64,000 nucleotides of DNA from Usnea hakonensis (taxonomy: Eukaryota; Ascomycota; Lecanoromycetes; Lecanorales; Parmeliaceae), in the NCBI GenBank assembly GCA_013423325.1, contig BLJB01000005.1, forward strand, positions 124,001 to 188,000, read 5' to 3'. A program made the position numbers and the translations under genes. Below, piece after piece: positions 34,571-46,853 of the stretch (its first letter is position 1; each line of letters opens with the position of its first letter). Below the pieces are notes generated by a model. The model saw nothing but the letters and a program-made list of their open reading frames with translations. It was not told where the DNA came from and searched no databases.

Positions 34571-37500
34571 CCTGCTTCGGGTCGGAGAAAAGATTGAGTG
34601 TACCTGAGCGTACCGTATCAGGCCGAAAGGGGAAAAGGGGACTATCGCATGTACTTGTTGGGTAGTGTACGAGTAGACCCGGCAGGACTCAAACATAGGA
34701 AGGGAAACGCAGAAAGAAAATGAGCCATAATTGCAATGCTAGAATAAATTGGGTGCCTGAGAGCCTGTATTAGCCTCTTAGCGAGGCTGTATAGGCTAGC
34801 CAGCAGTGCATCTGTATGCTAGGATAGCTGCATAAATGGGTGGGGTCCAACTGATAAGTAAAGCGAAAAAGAAGATAATCATGGCTGCGCAGCCGAGGGA
34901 CAAGCCAATAAATCCTTCATTGCTGCATCTGCCATTCTTCACCTGCTGGGGTCAAGCGTTGAGCGAGCGGTATGCATAGTGTCAGATAAACCTTCACTCA
35001 TGTAGGAGCTGAAATCAACAATGGTCTTATCGGTCCATTGCGAGCAAGATCCATGTCCGTGACACAGACCGGGTGAGCAGACCGTGCAGACTCAAACGAT
35101 ACCGTCGCATTGTGTATGGTAGAACAGTACGTAATGGCTGCTGGATATGTCGTGAATGACACAATTGGCTGCCAACGGTGCGTAGGGGTGGTCTTGTTGC
35201 GCCATACGAAGAAGAATTTCGGAAGGAGTGTGGGGGGCCTAGCCTGATAATATGTCCGTAAATCCCTGCACGCGCCGGCGCCATCGTGGAACCCCGAAGG
35301 TCAACATTCTCAGCGCACTTAGGACAAATCGCCTTGGGTGAAGTTGTTCATATCTACTACTACTCCATACTACTGATTGAAGCACAATTCTACCCTCGTC
35401 TCCTGTCATTCATGACTTCTCTGCCTACTTCGGGCGTCACCCATGGCTTCTTTCCATGTCCGCCCAAGCTCCAATGCAACTTTTCTCAAAGATGCTGCTC
35501 TAGATGAAACTTTCTGACCGGAGTAGTACTGCTTGCACAAGCGATATTGAGCTGATGAGGAGTTCCCGTTATCGGTTGCTTCATAACTATTTTCCTGAAG
35601 CGATACCGTCGTCGACGTCGGTCCGAATTCTCTCACTCTGGCGATGATGCCCTACAACGCAAAGCTCCCAATTGGAGTCGCCGAACGTGAAGCGAAAATA
35701 CATAGGTCACTAGCCTGCACTTTTGACGCAAGATGAAGGATCAATTGATAATAGAGGAAGGATGGCCCATTATGCAAGACAAGGGCCGAAGAGAGGGCGT
35801 TGCGGCGACTGCAGACAATAACACAGATGGCTCTCACAGTTGAGTGCATCAATTACCAATCGATGTCGACCGCCTCATATACATTGATCGTTCGAGTGCT
35901 ATGATAGGCGGAGCCGCAAGAGTACTTTCTTCCGGCAAGAGAGTCCAGAAGCACCTCGTTCAACCGACACCAGATTGTCTCTACAATGTACTAACATTTG
36001 GCATTTTGGGGTACCATGTGGTCTCTCTCAGCAGCTGGACTCGTGTCATAGGCATGCGTTTTGAACGAGAGGATGGCTCCAGCCATGAAAGCTCTCACGT
36101 ACGCGCCTATCAATGAAATCGGTTGGTGGCTATGGTCTCCTTGATGTTATTACGACAATGCGAGGATACGAACGTCGCACGTTCTCACCGCGATATCCAT
36201 ATTTTGAGCATTTGGAAGTGTGAACAAGACAAACGGGGCGGAAGTGCTGGGGGGTCCCAGGGAAGAGGGCTAGAAATGCTGATGAGGCTTTACTCTTGGT
36301 CTACTGAAACCTGTGGCGGCGACAGCTTGCCAAATCCAGGAGATAATCGTGCTGAGTGGATGGGAAGAAGCTTAGGAGGGGTAGTGGGCGTAGTCTACAC
36401 AGTACGTAGAAGTTTTATTCAGCCACTGAGATCAAGTGGCTTGCGAGGCTTGAGGAGCAGAAAGTGGCGCGAGGTTGATCAGGCGGATGGAGAGAGGTTT
36501 TGTGAGTGGGGTCGTGATGATGGTAGCCATGAGTGAAATTTGTAGAAAAAGTCTCCACCTTCTGTCACTATGAAGATGGGAATTGCTTCAGATAATCGGA
36601 ATGAAGAGCGCCAAGTTGTGAAAAGCTTCTTGGTCACAAGTACGTAGAGAATTCATGATTCCATAAATGGGAGGTAAAGTATGTAGGGCTACCCAAAGTC
36701 TGAAAGTCTGAACCGTCATCCGCGGGATGGTATCATCGTAGGGTATGATGAGTACTTACTTGCAGATTCTGCGCATCTTCGGCGACCATGTATCATGTAC
36801 CGACGGCAAAGTAGTCCGTGAAATCCTAAGTCCGGATTCTCGTGATTGATGATCGGCAAGTCTAGACCTTTTGGACTGAATTGTTCGGTGCTGCGAGCAA
36901 ACAGAGTAGATTATACCCCACCACACAATCACAATTCTATAAATGACAGATTTGGGTATTCGTGCGTCCGGACGGCTTCATGCTGCTGCGCGCATTAATT
37001 CTTTGAGGTATTTCAGACCATTGTTATGATATGAATAATATACGCTATAGGGAGTAAAGATTATTCGATCATCAATTTATGAACCGTGTGTGTGGCGGTG
37101 CTTATTATGCCGTATCAGCATACTTTCAAGCCAAATTAAGTGGGAACAGATTACATCAGCAGTGACGGACATTTGATTGGTTGATCTGGCTCAAGGATCC
37201 GGCTTTCCGACGGCATCGGGAACCCTCGGAAGGATCTGGCCTTGTGGAACATGCAATACTCCGTAATAACATGGACATTGAGATTTATTGTTGGAATTCC
37301 AAGTAAAATGCGCATACTAAAAGTACACGGGGGTACGTAAGGTATCATATTATTATTAAGCTGACGAGTCATGATAGATCTATATTACTTCCACTCTTCC
37401 TTCTCGTCCCTTCTTACTCTTCCCCTTCCAACCCTCTTCCTCTTACCGATTACTCTCAAAGAGTCCCGAAGTCCCATTACTTTCCCACCTATCTATCAAT

Positions 37501-37597
37501 CACAGCAACCACGACTTTCTCCGGTCAACTATCACCGGCAACCTTCAGGAACTCACCCCCCTTCCCCCATCCTTCACCAACACGCCCAAACCACACC
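34571..37597. other. Gene desert, about 3 kb
   Basis: No frame longer than about 145 codons, and none with family motifs or consistent splice partners. The left edge holds the promoter of the Zn2Cys6 gene. Content elsewhere looks like non-coding or heavily degraded sequence. I looked for transposase or reverse-transcriptase motifs and saw none. Confidence 0.5.
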
Positions 37598-37903
37598 ATG
37601 TCCGCCCTAAGCTTCCTTCAAATACAAACTCGGGCGGCTCACCCGCCCAAGAGACCAGCGAACCAACCTGCCAAGGACACCCAAGTCACTACATCCCACT
37701 CTTTGAGCTCATCCCCTTCCTCCCCACTATCTTCGGCAGACTCTTCAGCTATCCAGTCACCGTCCATGGACTGGGCTCGCTGCTCTCGTTGTCATCGTAC
37801 AGTTAGTACTGACGGCTCACTTCCTTCAATGGTCGGCGTCAGCATCGGAACCAACTCGTACTACTGCCAACGGTACGCAAAGCTCGTTGGTTATAAGACG
37901 TGA
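37598..37903 (+). CDS. Small CxxC protein, hypothetical
   Basis: Single-exon frame of 101 aa with a good start context (ccacaccATG). The N-terminal 60 residues are Ser/Pro-rich. The C-terminal 40 residues look like a small zinc-ribbon-type module: WARCSRCHRTVSTDG, then GTNSYYCQRYAKLVGY. The expected second CxxC pair is CQRY here, so one of four candidate metal ligands is Tyr. I know similar short fungal proteins by pattern only. A GT donor (GTACGC) lies exactly after the CQR codons, so an alternative C-terminal exon is conceivable. Confidence 0.55.
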   Translation: MSALSFLQIQTRAAHPPKRPANQPAKDTQVTTSHSLSSSPSSPLSSADSSAIQSPSMDWARCSRCHRTVSTDGSLPSMVGVSIGTNSYYCQRYAKLVGYKT

Positions 37904-38701
37904 GGACCTCATATACCACAGCCCAAAGCTTTTCATACCGGTGCAAACTTCTGCCACCAGCAATTGTTCTTGTTGCGGAGTAAGCAAATCGCCGCCTGTG
38001 CCCTACGATTTCATGATTCCAACACTACTTTAAACACGGATGCTATCCATGGAAGATCAATACCCGAAGTCTCACTGCTTGTTGCTCTGATGCGTCGGCG
38101 CTGGGAGTCATTGGCTTATCGAGTCCGGATCTCAGAGGAGTAGCTTGCCTGCTCTGGTACGTCGGTTTCTCCGCGAAGGGTGGTATTATAGGCATGGAGG
38201 CAGGCACGAGAAGCAGCGACAGATGGGAAAATGGAGAAATGATTACGAACATGGGTTTCAGCTTGAGCGAGTAAGCTTAGGGCGATCGAGAGACATGCCC
38301 TACATGGTTATAGGATGGCGCTTGTGTGTTTTTAGGATGAGATAAATACCCCCTAGAAATGATGGATATGAATGCACTTGGTTCTCTAAACCTTACTTCA
38401 ATCAACGAGAAAATGAGTACCTGAAAGTAGCCGTTCAAAAAGCGCACAGTTCTGAGCCTCGTCATGCCCTAAATTTGCGCCTAAATACCCACTCGGGAAT
38501 AGTACACGTGACATTGAGGAATAAACGCGTGACCTCAACTCGACAACCTCTTATAATCCTCACGTCTTATGACTTTATAGGCCCCATCCCAATTGATATA
38601 TCGGCTTCCTACAGGAGCATTGTCATCATACTTAAATCGTCCAGAATGTAAAGAATCTCTGCGTCTTTCAGATATACGTTTCTACTAGTGCCAGCCGCGA
38701 T
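37904..38701. other. Intergenic
   Basis: Promoter region of the coiled-coil gene that starts at 38702; it contains one CACGTG at about 38504. No gene is supported. Confidence 0.4.
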
Positions 38702-40066
38702 ATGGACAAGGAAACAGGCCATACCCATGGATCTTCGCGTCATAAAAGCATGCTGCCTCATAAGACTAAGGTCAAGCCGTTGTCAAGAGCCACAGGTTCT
38801 TTTCCCGAGAAAGATAGCTATGAAGCGGTAGGGTGTAATGATGCTAGGGGAACACAGTCTTCAGCGGTATCTACAACTTCTCAAAATGTCCAGAACAAAG
38901 CTACTACTATGCGACCACCTGGCAAGTTGCCTCCATATGCTAGTATGCGACCACCTGTCAGTGTCGGACAAACAAATTTGAAGCGGGATTCTGCCAGAAT
39001 CGGCCATCTTCCGAGACAGTCCGCAAGCAGCCGCAAATCAAGCAGGGACAGTAGCGATAACGGAGCATGCCCCAGTCAAGGATCTAAAGACTTATCCAAA
39101 CCACGTTCTCAAATTGGGACAAGCTTTGGGGATTTGGACCCCCGATCAAACGCTAAAGGGTCCTCTCAGGGCCGGTCCTTAAGCCAACAGGTGAGGCCGA
39201 CAGCCGCACCAGAACTTATACCCTTGAAAACTTTCCCTCAACGACAATCAATTGTGAAACAACCAAGACCTGCATTCTCGGCGATGCAACAACATTTTAG
39301 CCCGAAGAAGTCTATTCAGCCAGATGCCTCAGACTTGTCCTCCCAGACGGCGAGCAAGGGCGAGATGCCCTCCACTGGTGTCTTCCATCTTCAAATAGAG
39401 CTGGCTCAGTTGCACATGCTACATCGTTCCAGCCTCTCTGTACAAAGCGAATGGGAGAAGAGCGCCAAAGAGCTGTTTGAGCATCAGTTCAACGCTCTCT
39501 ACGAACGCCATACTGAACTCAAGGAGGTCGCCCAGCAGCAACAGTCGCTTGTTAACCAATTATCGTTAGTCAAATGGGCACAAGGTAGATCAGGTGCCCA
39601 AATCAGCGAGAGCGTGCTGCTCTTATCGCACAATATTTCAGACGTTTGCAGTCTTCTGGATCCAGATGGGAAGTACACTCATATCCTCGAGGTTTTTGAG
39701 TCGTGGTTTGCACAAGCTCTACGAGTCCGTGAACAACGTGAATCTGGGACTCAGCAAATCGGTAGAAAATTAGATTTTATTGAAGGTATTGGAGATGGCT
39801 GGAAGGCCGAAGCTATGGTCTTGGAGAGAGAAATGACCTACTCTGCCCGCGATCTCAAAAGCTTTGGCGAGGTTCGGAGTGCTTCCGATTTGTGTCGAGT
39901 ACTATCGATGTACAGGAAATTGATGACTGGGTTACTTGAGGAGCTTGATCTCATCCAGTGGATTGAGAACGAGATGATGACTCAAGAGAGCTCATGGATT
40001 GAGAGCACGATTCACAGTCTCGCGTCCAATGTCAGTAAGGATGTTAGATCCATGGGCCCGGATTGA
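38702..40066 (+). CDS. Unassigned basic/coiled-coil protein
   Basis: Single exon, 454 aa. The N-terminal 220 residues are disordered, basic and Ser-rich (LKRDSARIGHLPRQSASSRK, FSPKKSIQPDASD). The C-terminal half is helical and charged: GVFHLQIELAQLHMLHRSSL, FEHQFNALYERHTELKEVAQ and WIENEMMTQESSWIESTIHS. It contains no transmembrane segment or catalytic motif. I do not recognise it with certainty. The arrangement of a basic disordered head with a helical C-terminus recalls microtubule-associated subunits such as HAUS8, but that is an inference from shape only. Confidence 0.7.
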   Translation: MDKETGHTHGSSRHKSMLPHKTKVKPLSRATGSFPEKDSYEAVGCNDARGTQSSAVSTTSQNVQNKATTMRPPGKLPPYASMRPPVSVGQTNLKRDSARIGHLPRQSASSRKSSRDSSDNGACPSQGSKDLSKPRSQIGTSFGDLDPRSNAKGSSQGRSLSQQVRPTAAPELIPLKTFPQRQSIVKQPRPAFSAMQQHFSPKKSIQPDASDLSSQTASKGEMPSTGVFHLQIELAQLHMLHRSSLSVQSEWEKSAKELFEHQFNALYERHTELKEVAQQQQSLVNQLSLVKWAQGRSGAQISESVLLLSHNISDVCSLLDPDGKYTHILEVFESWFAQALRVREQRESGTQQIGRKLDFIEGIGDGWKAEAMVLEREMTYSARDLKSFGEVRSASDLCRVLSMYRKLMTGLLEELDLIQWIENEMMTQESSWIESTIHSLASNVSKDVRSMGPD

Positions 40067-41090
40067 AAGCAAAGCTACTGCGCCAAGTGGGACCATTTTG
40101 CTGTTGATTGAGGGGTAAGTGAGGTGAGCTCAAATGTGTAAGTAGAATTTCACTTTGGAGTGATCCGATTCGTTTTGAATCCTGTCACCCACTGACCACA
40201 TTTCCGATGCTAGCCATCCGAGAGGTGTCCACTTATTCGGACTGTCGGCCTATTCCCTCCGGCTTTCGCTTTTCTCCTCGAATAATGTATCGGAATCACC
40301 GGAGCAGGACAATAGTACGGCTAATCACCATTGAAGCCGCGCTATTTATATCGCAGCATCTCATCAAGAGAAATGTAGTTAGTGATATGCCCTATCGCCG
40401 AGCTCCTTTCATGTCTGAATTGTCAGCCATATGACGTAACAAGCGGTGTCGGAAGTGACATGCAATAACTAATTTAGTGTTAGGCTTGCATTTTCATTCA
40501 CCAGACTTTGAGTGATATTGTCGAATTTGCGAATGGCGTGGGCTTTAGTCTGCAGACGTTGAGTAAGCACTATAGTTGACAAGGTGATTACTCAGGCATC
40601 CCACCGCGCTTCCTACATTGATCTAGCCCTTTTTGAACGCTTGTGATCTTCCTAAAGAGATCTACATGCATTGCAAGCCCCAACGCTGATGTTCCTTCAA
40701 GAGTTAGTTCGGCGGGAGCATCCTCCTGCTCAAACACTCCACCGGCGCAGATCAGATTCAAGGACTGATACCTCAGACATACACAACGCTTGCAAAGACC
40801 AGGAGACATAGGAACGCATGTCCCGTCAGTCACGATAGACATGGGCCAATGATTGAGAACACAGAACAGCATCTACCAAGTTTCTTCCAGATCCCGTCGT
40901 TGTACGTTACGGCAGGCGGGTTGATCTACCTATCAGCAATTTGTACAAATCCATCGCCGACTGATAATCAATATCCAGAGCCTTCGTAGAGTTCAGTTTA
41001 CCCACCAGGCTTGAGCTTCAGACTAGGATTATCGATCCTTCTCTTCCCTACTCGAAGTGTGTGTGTGCCCGCAGACGATGAGCTATTCAG
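40067..41090. other. Intergenic, one doubtful minus-strand frame
   Basis: About 1 kb. A 94-codon minus-strand frame (40588-40872; ATG start, preceded by an acceptor-like ttggtag) contains EGTSALGLAMHVDLFRKI. It has no recognisable family and no clear partner exons. I leave it unannotated. Confidence 0.4.
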
Positions 41091-42221
41091 ATGCTGAAAA
41101 TCGCGCACAACTTCAGAATGAGCCAATGGAGCCACCTTCCTTCAGGGTCAAAGAGAAGATCTGAATTCACTGAACCTGAACGTCCGCGAAGCTACCAATT
41201 CCCTCCTTCACAACAGTCACATGAGTCTCCATCTTCCGACGTATCTACAAGTCCTCACAGCTCTCAAGAAGGACAGACGCCAAAGATTGGTGGGCGATTT
41301 CCATCCCAGCCGGCCCGGATTGGGATCTCATCGAACACCCGGGCAGATGCGTCCTTTCACGCATCGTCGTCTAAGATGAGGCTACCAATCCCGCTGCCAA
41401 CGTCATCTACCACATTTGCACTGCCGCCAATAGGACCGTCATCACAAAAACCCGCATCACATCCACCTCACTCTGCTCTTTTCTCCAAAAGTGTCGGAAC
41501 AGAGTATTCGACAGTCCAAACGCTACAGCGCGAGAATACAGACCTAGCGTCCGCCTATGCCCAAGCTCAAACCTATATAGCAGACCTGGATACCCGACTT
41601 CAAGCCTCTCGCGCGGAAAACGGAAAGCTAGTCAAGGAGCGACATAGATTGACTGGTAAAATAGAGCTTCTTGAGATACAATTGGAAGAACAGGAGCAAA
41701 GCATACAGCAGACCCAACAGCATACAGCGGCCAAGGATGCTCAATACGCACGGATTATGGAATTGTCCACGAGGCTACAGAAGCAGGGTCTAGCGGATAG
41801 CCAATCTCTAAATGCCGAACAACACGAATGGTCCTCTGAGAAGAGAAGCCTGCAAAGTATCATTGAATCCTTGAAACACGAAGTAGAGACTCTGCGCAAA
41901 GCCTACCCCAGCAATAGCAGATCCATCAACCTGAAGCTATCACCTGTTGATCATTATCTTAGTGGAATCGCGGGCACACCTGACATGGCCGCCAAGCCTT
42001 CGTCACATGGACTTGTTACGGAAGTGGAAGAACTCAAAAGCGCCAACGCTATCATGGAAGACGCTTTGGCCGGTTTTCGAGGTGATAATGCCCAACTTGC
42101 TGAGTATATTGAGAAATTAAGCAGTGTGGAGAAAAGGTTCCACAGGCATCTAGAGACGATGGAAAGCGCGAGAAGCAGATTTGATGTACTGGATCGAGGA
42201 GGGGGGACGGCGGAAGAGTGA
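41091..42221 (+). CDS. Unassigned coiled-coil protein
   Basis: Single exon, up to 376 aa. The N-terminal 140 residues are Ser/Pro-rich and disordered. Residues about 150-280 form a long coiled coil (ENTDLASAYAQAQTYIADLD, IELLEIQLEEQEQSIQQTQQ), and a second one follows (VTEVEELKSANAIMEDALAG). The start is uncertain: ATG 41091 is the first in frame, but ATG 41118 (MSQWSHLPSG) is also possible, and an ATG at 41079 opens another frame that soon stops. No family is recognised. Adjacent to another disordered/coiled-coil gene in the same orientation. Confidence 0.68.
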   Translation: MLKIAHNFRMSQWSHLPSGSKRRSEFTEPERPRSYQFPPSQQSHESPSSDVSTSPHSSQEGQTPKIGGRFPSQPARIGISSNTRADASFHASSSKMRLPIPLPTSSTTFALPPIGPSSQKPASHPPHSALFSKSVGTEYSTVQTLQRENTDLASAYAQAQTYIADLDTRLQASRAENGKLVKERHRLTGKIELLEIQLEEQEQSIQQTQQHTAAKDAQYARIMELSTRLQKQGLADSQSLNAEQHEWSSEKRSLQSIIESLKHEVETLRKAYPSNSRSINLKLSPVDHYLSGIAGTPDMAAKPSSHGLVTEVEELKSANAIMEDALAGFRGDNAQLAEYIEKLSSVEKRFHRHLETMESARSRFDVLDRGGGTAEE

Positions 42222-42635
42222 GCGTTGACGGAAGAAGCTGACCTTGGGCCCTTGGTGTAAGGAGTAAGGAGACGATGGAGCTGTCTGTTGCTGTAACGAA
42301 ACATGGGTACCTTAGCACATATGTGATCATGTTCAACACACCTTAGAAGTATGCAGCAGGTGAAATGGCAACAAGCTCCGGAGCTACCCCAAGCAACCTC
42401 GGCAACACAGCCATTTATCGGCCCTGGTTAAGGCTCCGATGTTTTGCCGAGCAGCAGCCAGACCGAAACCGCTTTATGCTGCAACCTTGATAGTCCTACT
42501 CATTAAAATCAGGTCGTCACTCAATCATGGTTGAATATATACCCCTCACTGGTCACTTATCCAATACTAGTGTGGACTGAGCATTTGAACTTTCCCTTCT
42601 CATACATCAGCATCCCATCGTTGCAGAACCTCAGT
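42222..42635. other. Intergenic and promoter of the WD40 gene
   Basis: About 410 bp. The frame of WD40 exon 1 is open upstream to about 42531 but has no ATG before 42636. No other feature is seen. Confidence 0.4.
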
Positions 42636-45600
42636 ATGCAGCCAATACTACATGATCGCCTCTTGCGGCGGGAGCTTGGCAATACGTCGAACTATTCATC
42701 TATTCGTGGCATATATGGAGATAGGAGCTGGGTAAATGATTTGGAAATCGTCAATGAACTCGGTGGACACTCAGGATGTGTCAATGCTCTAAGGTAAGTC
42801 GCTCGATTTGCCTGCTTCGACGAAGGGGCAGAAGTAGGCGACGATACTCACGCAGCCTTCGCAGCTGGTCAACATCTGGAAAGCTCCTGGCATCCGGCAG
42901 CGATGATCAGCATATCAATATCCACACATACCAACCTGAATCATCGGTGGCACCGTTTGTCCTCACTACGACAGTCGCCACTGGCCATATTGCCAATATA
43001 TTCTCCGTCAAGTTTATGCCACACTCCAATGATCGTACCCTCGTTACGGCAGCTGGAGATGCTGAGGTTCGAGTCTTTGATATCGAGTACAATGCGAGGT
43101 CTGCTGAACCATCCATCGGGCCGAGTATGGCAACAGCTGGACGCGGGCAAAGATTCCAGAACATGTACAAGGGCGTGAAGTATCTGAGTGATGGTAATAC
43201 AAATGCGAGAATCTATAGATCACACGCGGATCGAGTAAAGAGGATTGTGACCGAGTCATCTCCCAATCTCTTTCTGACTTGCTCGGAGGACGGAGAGGTC
43301 ATACCCTTGGATCTGCTACCAAACTGTATATGCTAAAGGTTGTGACAGGTACGCCAATTTGATCTCCGGTTACCCTCCTCTTCATATCCGCCTCCGAGAG
43401 GTGGCCGCGGCTTTCTAGCTCATAGAGCAGACCATGACAATACAAACGTTCCTCCACCCTTAATATCCTACAAGAGATTCAATCTTGACCTCAACACTAT
43501 TTCTTGCTCAGCGAGTCAGCCTCACTACATTGCTCTAGGCGGCGCACATCTCCACTGCTTTTTACATGACCGGAGAATGCTTGGGAGAAATATAGACGAA
43601 GAGCATGGCAAGCCTGGCCGAGCTTCTCGGGCCAACAGCATGTCTTCGCACGAAAACGAGATGATGGGACAGGCTACGCGTTGCGTTCGCAAATTTGCAC
43701 CTGAAGGCCGGAAGAAGATGAGAAGAACGGATAATGGCCACATCACGGCTTGCAAAATCAGCGACGCTAATCCTAACGAAATGATTGCTAGCTGGTCAGG
43801 TGACCATATCTACAGCTTCGATCTGGTTCGATCTCCGGATGCGAGTGAATTAGGATCGAAGGGTGCCAATACTTGGATGAAAGGAAAGGGAAAAGGCAAG
43901 GCTAGGGAATCAGGGGATCGAAAGCGCAAGCGGAAAAAGCAAGGATCGACAACGTCACTTGAAGCGGGAAGGACTCACTCGAAGTCGAGGCGTGCGGAAG
44001 CCACTTCGAATGAAGACGGTGACTTGGCACTGCGTGTACGATACGAGAATGGGCAAAGCGAAGACATCGCTATGGGTGATGCTGTCCCAATTTTTCCTCC
44101 CTCAATAGCTGAAGAGGCTAGAGAATCAGTGTTGAGCGAGTCCCAAAAGAGGAGCCTCAAAATTGCTAATAGCCTCGTCAAGATACGCAAAATGATGTTC
44201 TCGCTTGAAGCATCTACCTCGACATCCCCCGAGTCTGCCAATCACATCCCATCTTTCACGGCCGCCCTTGGGCTTGCTGCCACATGCTTACCGGAGCTAG
44301 ATGATATCTCACGGTCGTGGAAGTACCCTGTCAATCCCCTGCACGAAGAAATTATTCTGCAACAAACGCTCCGTGCAAATCGAGATTCATCCCGTCGCTT
44401 CGTACAAGCCGCAGGAACTCTAGCAAGAACGCTTGGCGGCAAAATTCAAACCGCTAGTTCTGTACCTGGTCCTGCTCTCGAAATTTTCTGGGAGATTGGA
44501 GCGGGGCCACAGGAAGGCCCAAATCCCCACGAGCGAGAGATCTTCAATTACGATTTTCTTAAAGCGATCTTGCTTTGGCTTGAGAGAGGCCCTCAGGCTT
44601 TACTGCAGGGCTTCAAACGACCGCCAAATCAGCGAAAGCACAATCCGCGGTTCCCAATACCAGACGGCGCGGAGCTTTCTGGGATTGATGAATGGCTCAT
44701 CCCTTATCTGCTCGGTCTGGCTACAGGGAAGGGAATTCCAAATCTTGATGCATCGAGATTCGAGAGAGATGAGACGCGGAAGATGTTTGAGACTGATACC
44801 GCTGCTGTTGTTGCATTTGCAAATGCCGTCAAGATGCCACTAGAAAATTTATCGAGCGCTATTGTTGCTTTACCAGAAAATGGGGATGACGGTTCGAGGC
44901 CTTCTATACAAGACAGGAAGACAGCTATGAAGTACTGGGCTTTTAAGGTTGGAAGGGGCCTTTTGATGAACGCTGCTGAGGGCATCAACTTTCAATTCGC
45001 CGACAGTGCTTTCGGTGGGCTGGGAATTCATCAGACTGAAGAAGAGAAAGTGCAAGATGATATAGATCCTAATCATGAAGAGGAGGTTGTTGAAGGGGTC
45101 AGCATGATCAGAAGAGCGGGGGAAGCTTTGACAAGTCGCGGGGCCGTAGCGACTCGCGAGGAGACGATGCAAATCGCTGCAACCGGTGAAGAACTGGCGG
45201 TGAATACTTCGTCTTCTCCTTCCGCCCTAGCCTCGGGATCCGATATTGACATTGAAGACGCTGGCTCAGACGCTGATGTGATATTGATGGACGATCTACA
45301 TAATGAAATTGCCGATCATATGGCCGATGAGGATGCGAACGAAGATGACGAGGACCGTGATGACAGTGATGATGACGGGGATAGCAATGCGGACGAGGAC
45401 GAGGACGATGATGGAGATATTACCGCAGAAGAGCGACAATTCATGTTTCAGTCAGCTTCAGCTAGGGGAAAACTGCGAGAGACGGTCGAGAACGGTGTGC
45501 CATGCTATTCGCATAGTCGTCAATACCGTGGACATTGCAACGTCAAGACTGTTAAGGACGCCAATTTCTTTGGTCTACAAGACGAGTATGTCGTGAGCGG

Positions 45601-46345
45601 TAGTGATGGCGGCCATTTGTTTATCTGGGATAAGAAGACCTCTGCGTTGGTTAACATCCTTGAAGGAGACAATGAGGTTGTAAACGTCGTGCAAGGTAAG
45701 TCCTAATCGTCAGCTTCACGTCGGATCCTGCCCCTAATACGTGTAAACTTTAGGTCACCCGTACGAGCCAGTGCTAGCTGTTTCCGGCATTGACCACACC
45801 ATTAAAATCTTCTCGCCCGACCACCAGGCGCAAGAAAACGCCCGGTTAGGCATCAATATCAGCTCAGCTACCAATGGCTCTTCAGGCTTTTCCTCCATAT
45901 CCGGCCGACGAAGAGCTGGCCGCGAAAGTAGCGCTGAGAGGGAGGGTCGAGGTGAAGGATTGTCGAGCCGGAGAAGAATGCATCAGAGCTACCAGATTGT
46001 CAGCCAGAATGATGTGCAGAGGAAAGGAGGGATGAGAGACGCTTTCATCACGGTACGTGTTGATGGCCCCTTTATGAGAATGCGAGCAGTGCAGGTTGGG
46101 TTTGCAGAGTGGGTCAGTTGGTTCGACGACTGATTGAGTGGTGTTCCAGAGAGGCATGCTGGGGCAACTGGCTGCAAGATTACGGGCCAGACAAGGCGCT
46201 GCTGGGGACTTAGGCGGGGGTGGTAGGGGAGTGGTGTTAGGAGAGGATGGGGAAGCGGTTCTTGTGGATGATAATTGCACGGTAAGCTTATTCTTTGCTG
46301 CTGGCGACGACCGAACTCATACTGACGGAGGGATAGATAATGTGA
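42636..46345 (+). CDS. WD40 protein, IQW1/DCAF6-WDTC1-like
   Basis: Probable substrate receptor of a CUL4-DDB1 type ubiquitin ligase, by family. Six exons: join(42636..42793,42865..43297,43349..45695,45754..46052,46150..46281,46337..46345), 1125 aa. WD motifs begin at GHSGCVNAL/SWSTSGKLLASGSDD across intron 1. SPNLFLTCSEDGE joins VRQFDLRLP across intron 2. The last repeats are DEYVVSGSDGGHLFIWDKKT and EPVLAVSGIDHTIKIFSP. Between them is a long insertion with basic and very acidic stretches (DDEDRDDSDDDGDSNADED). The exon 2 donor GTCATA is weak, but the join is needed for the WD-R-type motif. The last exon (ATAATGTGA) follows a perfect tactgac branch site; reading through would end at 46353. 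AATAAA lies at 46496-46501. Confidence 0.82.
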
Positions 46346-46853
46346 CACAATGAGTGACGTTTATGATATCAGATTTCCGGTCTGGTCAGGCGAAGCATTT
46401 AGCAGGCGTGGATATCGGCTACTCTGTGTCGACCTGGCGAACAAGTATATATCCCGCATTTCCGTTAAGCATGTAATCCCTTATATAAACATCAGAATAA
46501 AATTGCATCAGTGCGAGTGCACACGCCGATCAGTAATCGGGACATGGTAACATCAAACAGGGTGATACATGTTGTACCAGTAGTGTTAATTCAATTAGCC
46601 CACTTTTACCGGCGGATTCGCATTATCAAACCAAAAGACTCTCCACCCTCGTGCATGCATTCTACTTTCAATAAGGGACTATATTTTTCAGCCGTCTTGC
46701 ACATAATCTATAAGGTACACAGTCAGACTACAACCTTTCCCCCTCCTACGACAACAGCCCAATTGCCTCGCTCACTAATTTAGCGTCTGCACGAGTCAGA
46801 AATTTCACTTTTCCCCACTCACGGCGTTATGGCAGGCCATCCTTTCGCTAGAT
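46346..46853. other. Intergenic
   Basis: About 500 bp between two plus-strand genes. AATAAA at 46496-46501 may serve the WD40 gene. Otherwise nothing is seen. Confidence 0.4.

Noticed and set aside
35027..36536. Several frames of 65-137 codons in the gene desert
   Set aside because: No motif, no splice support, overlapping on both strands.
40588..40872. 94-codon minus-strand frame
   Set aside because: It looks somewhat protein-like, but has no family, no partner exons and no neighbour context; kept only as a note.
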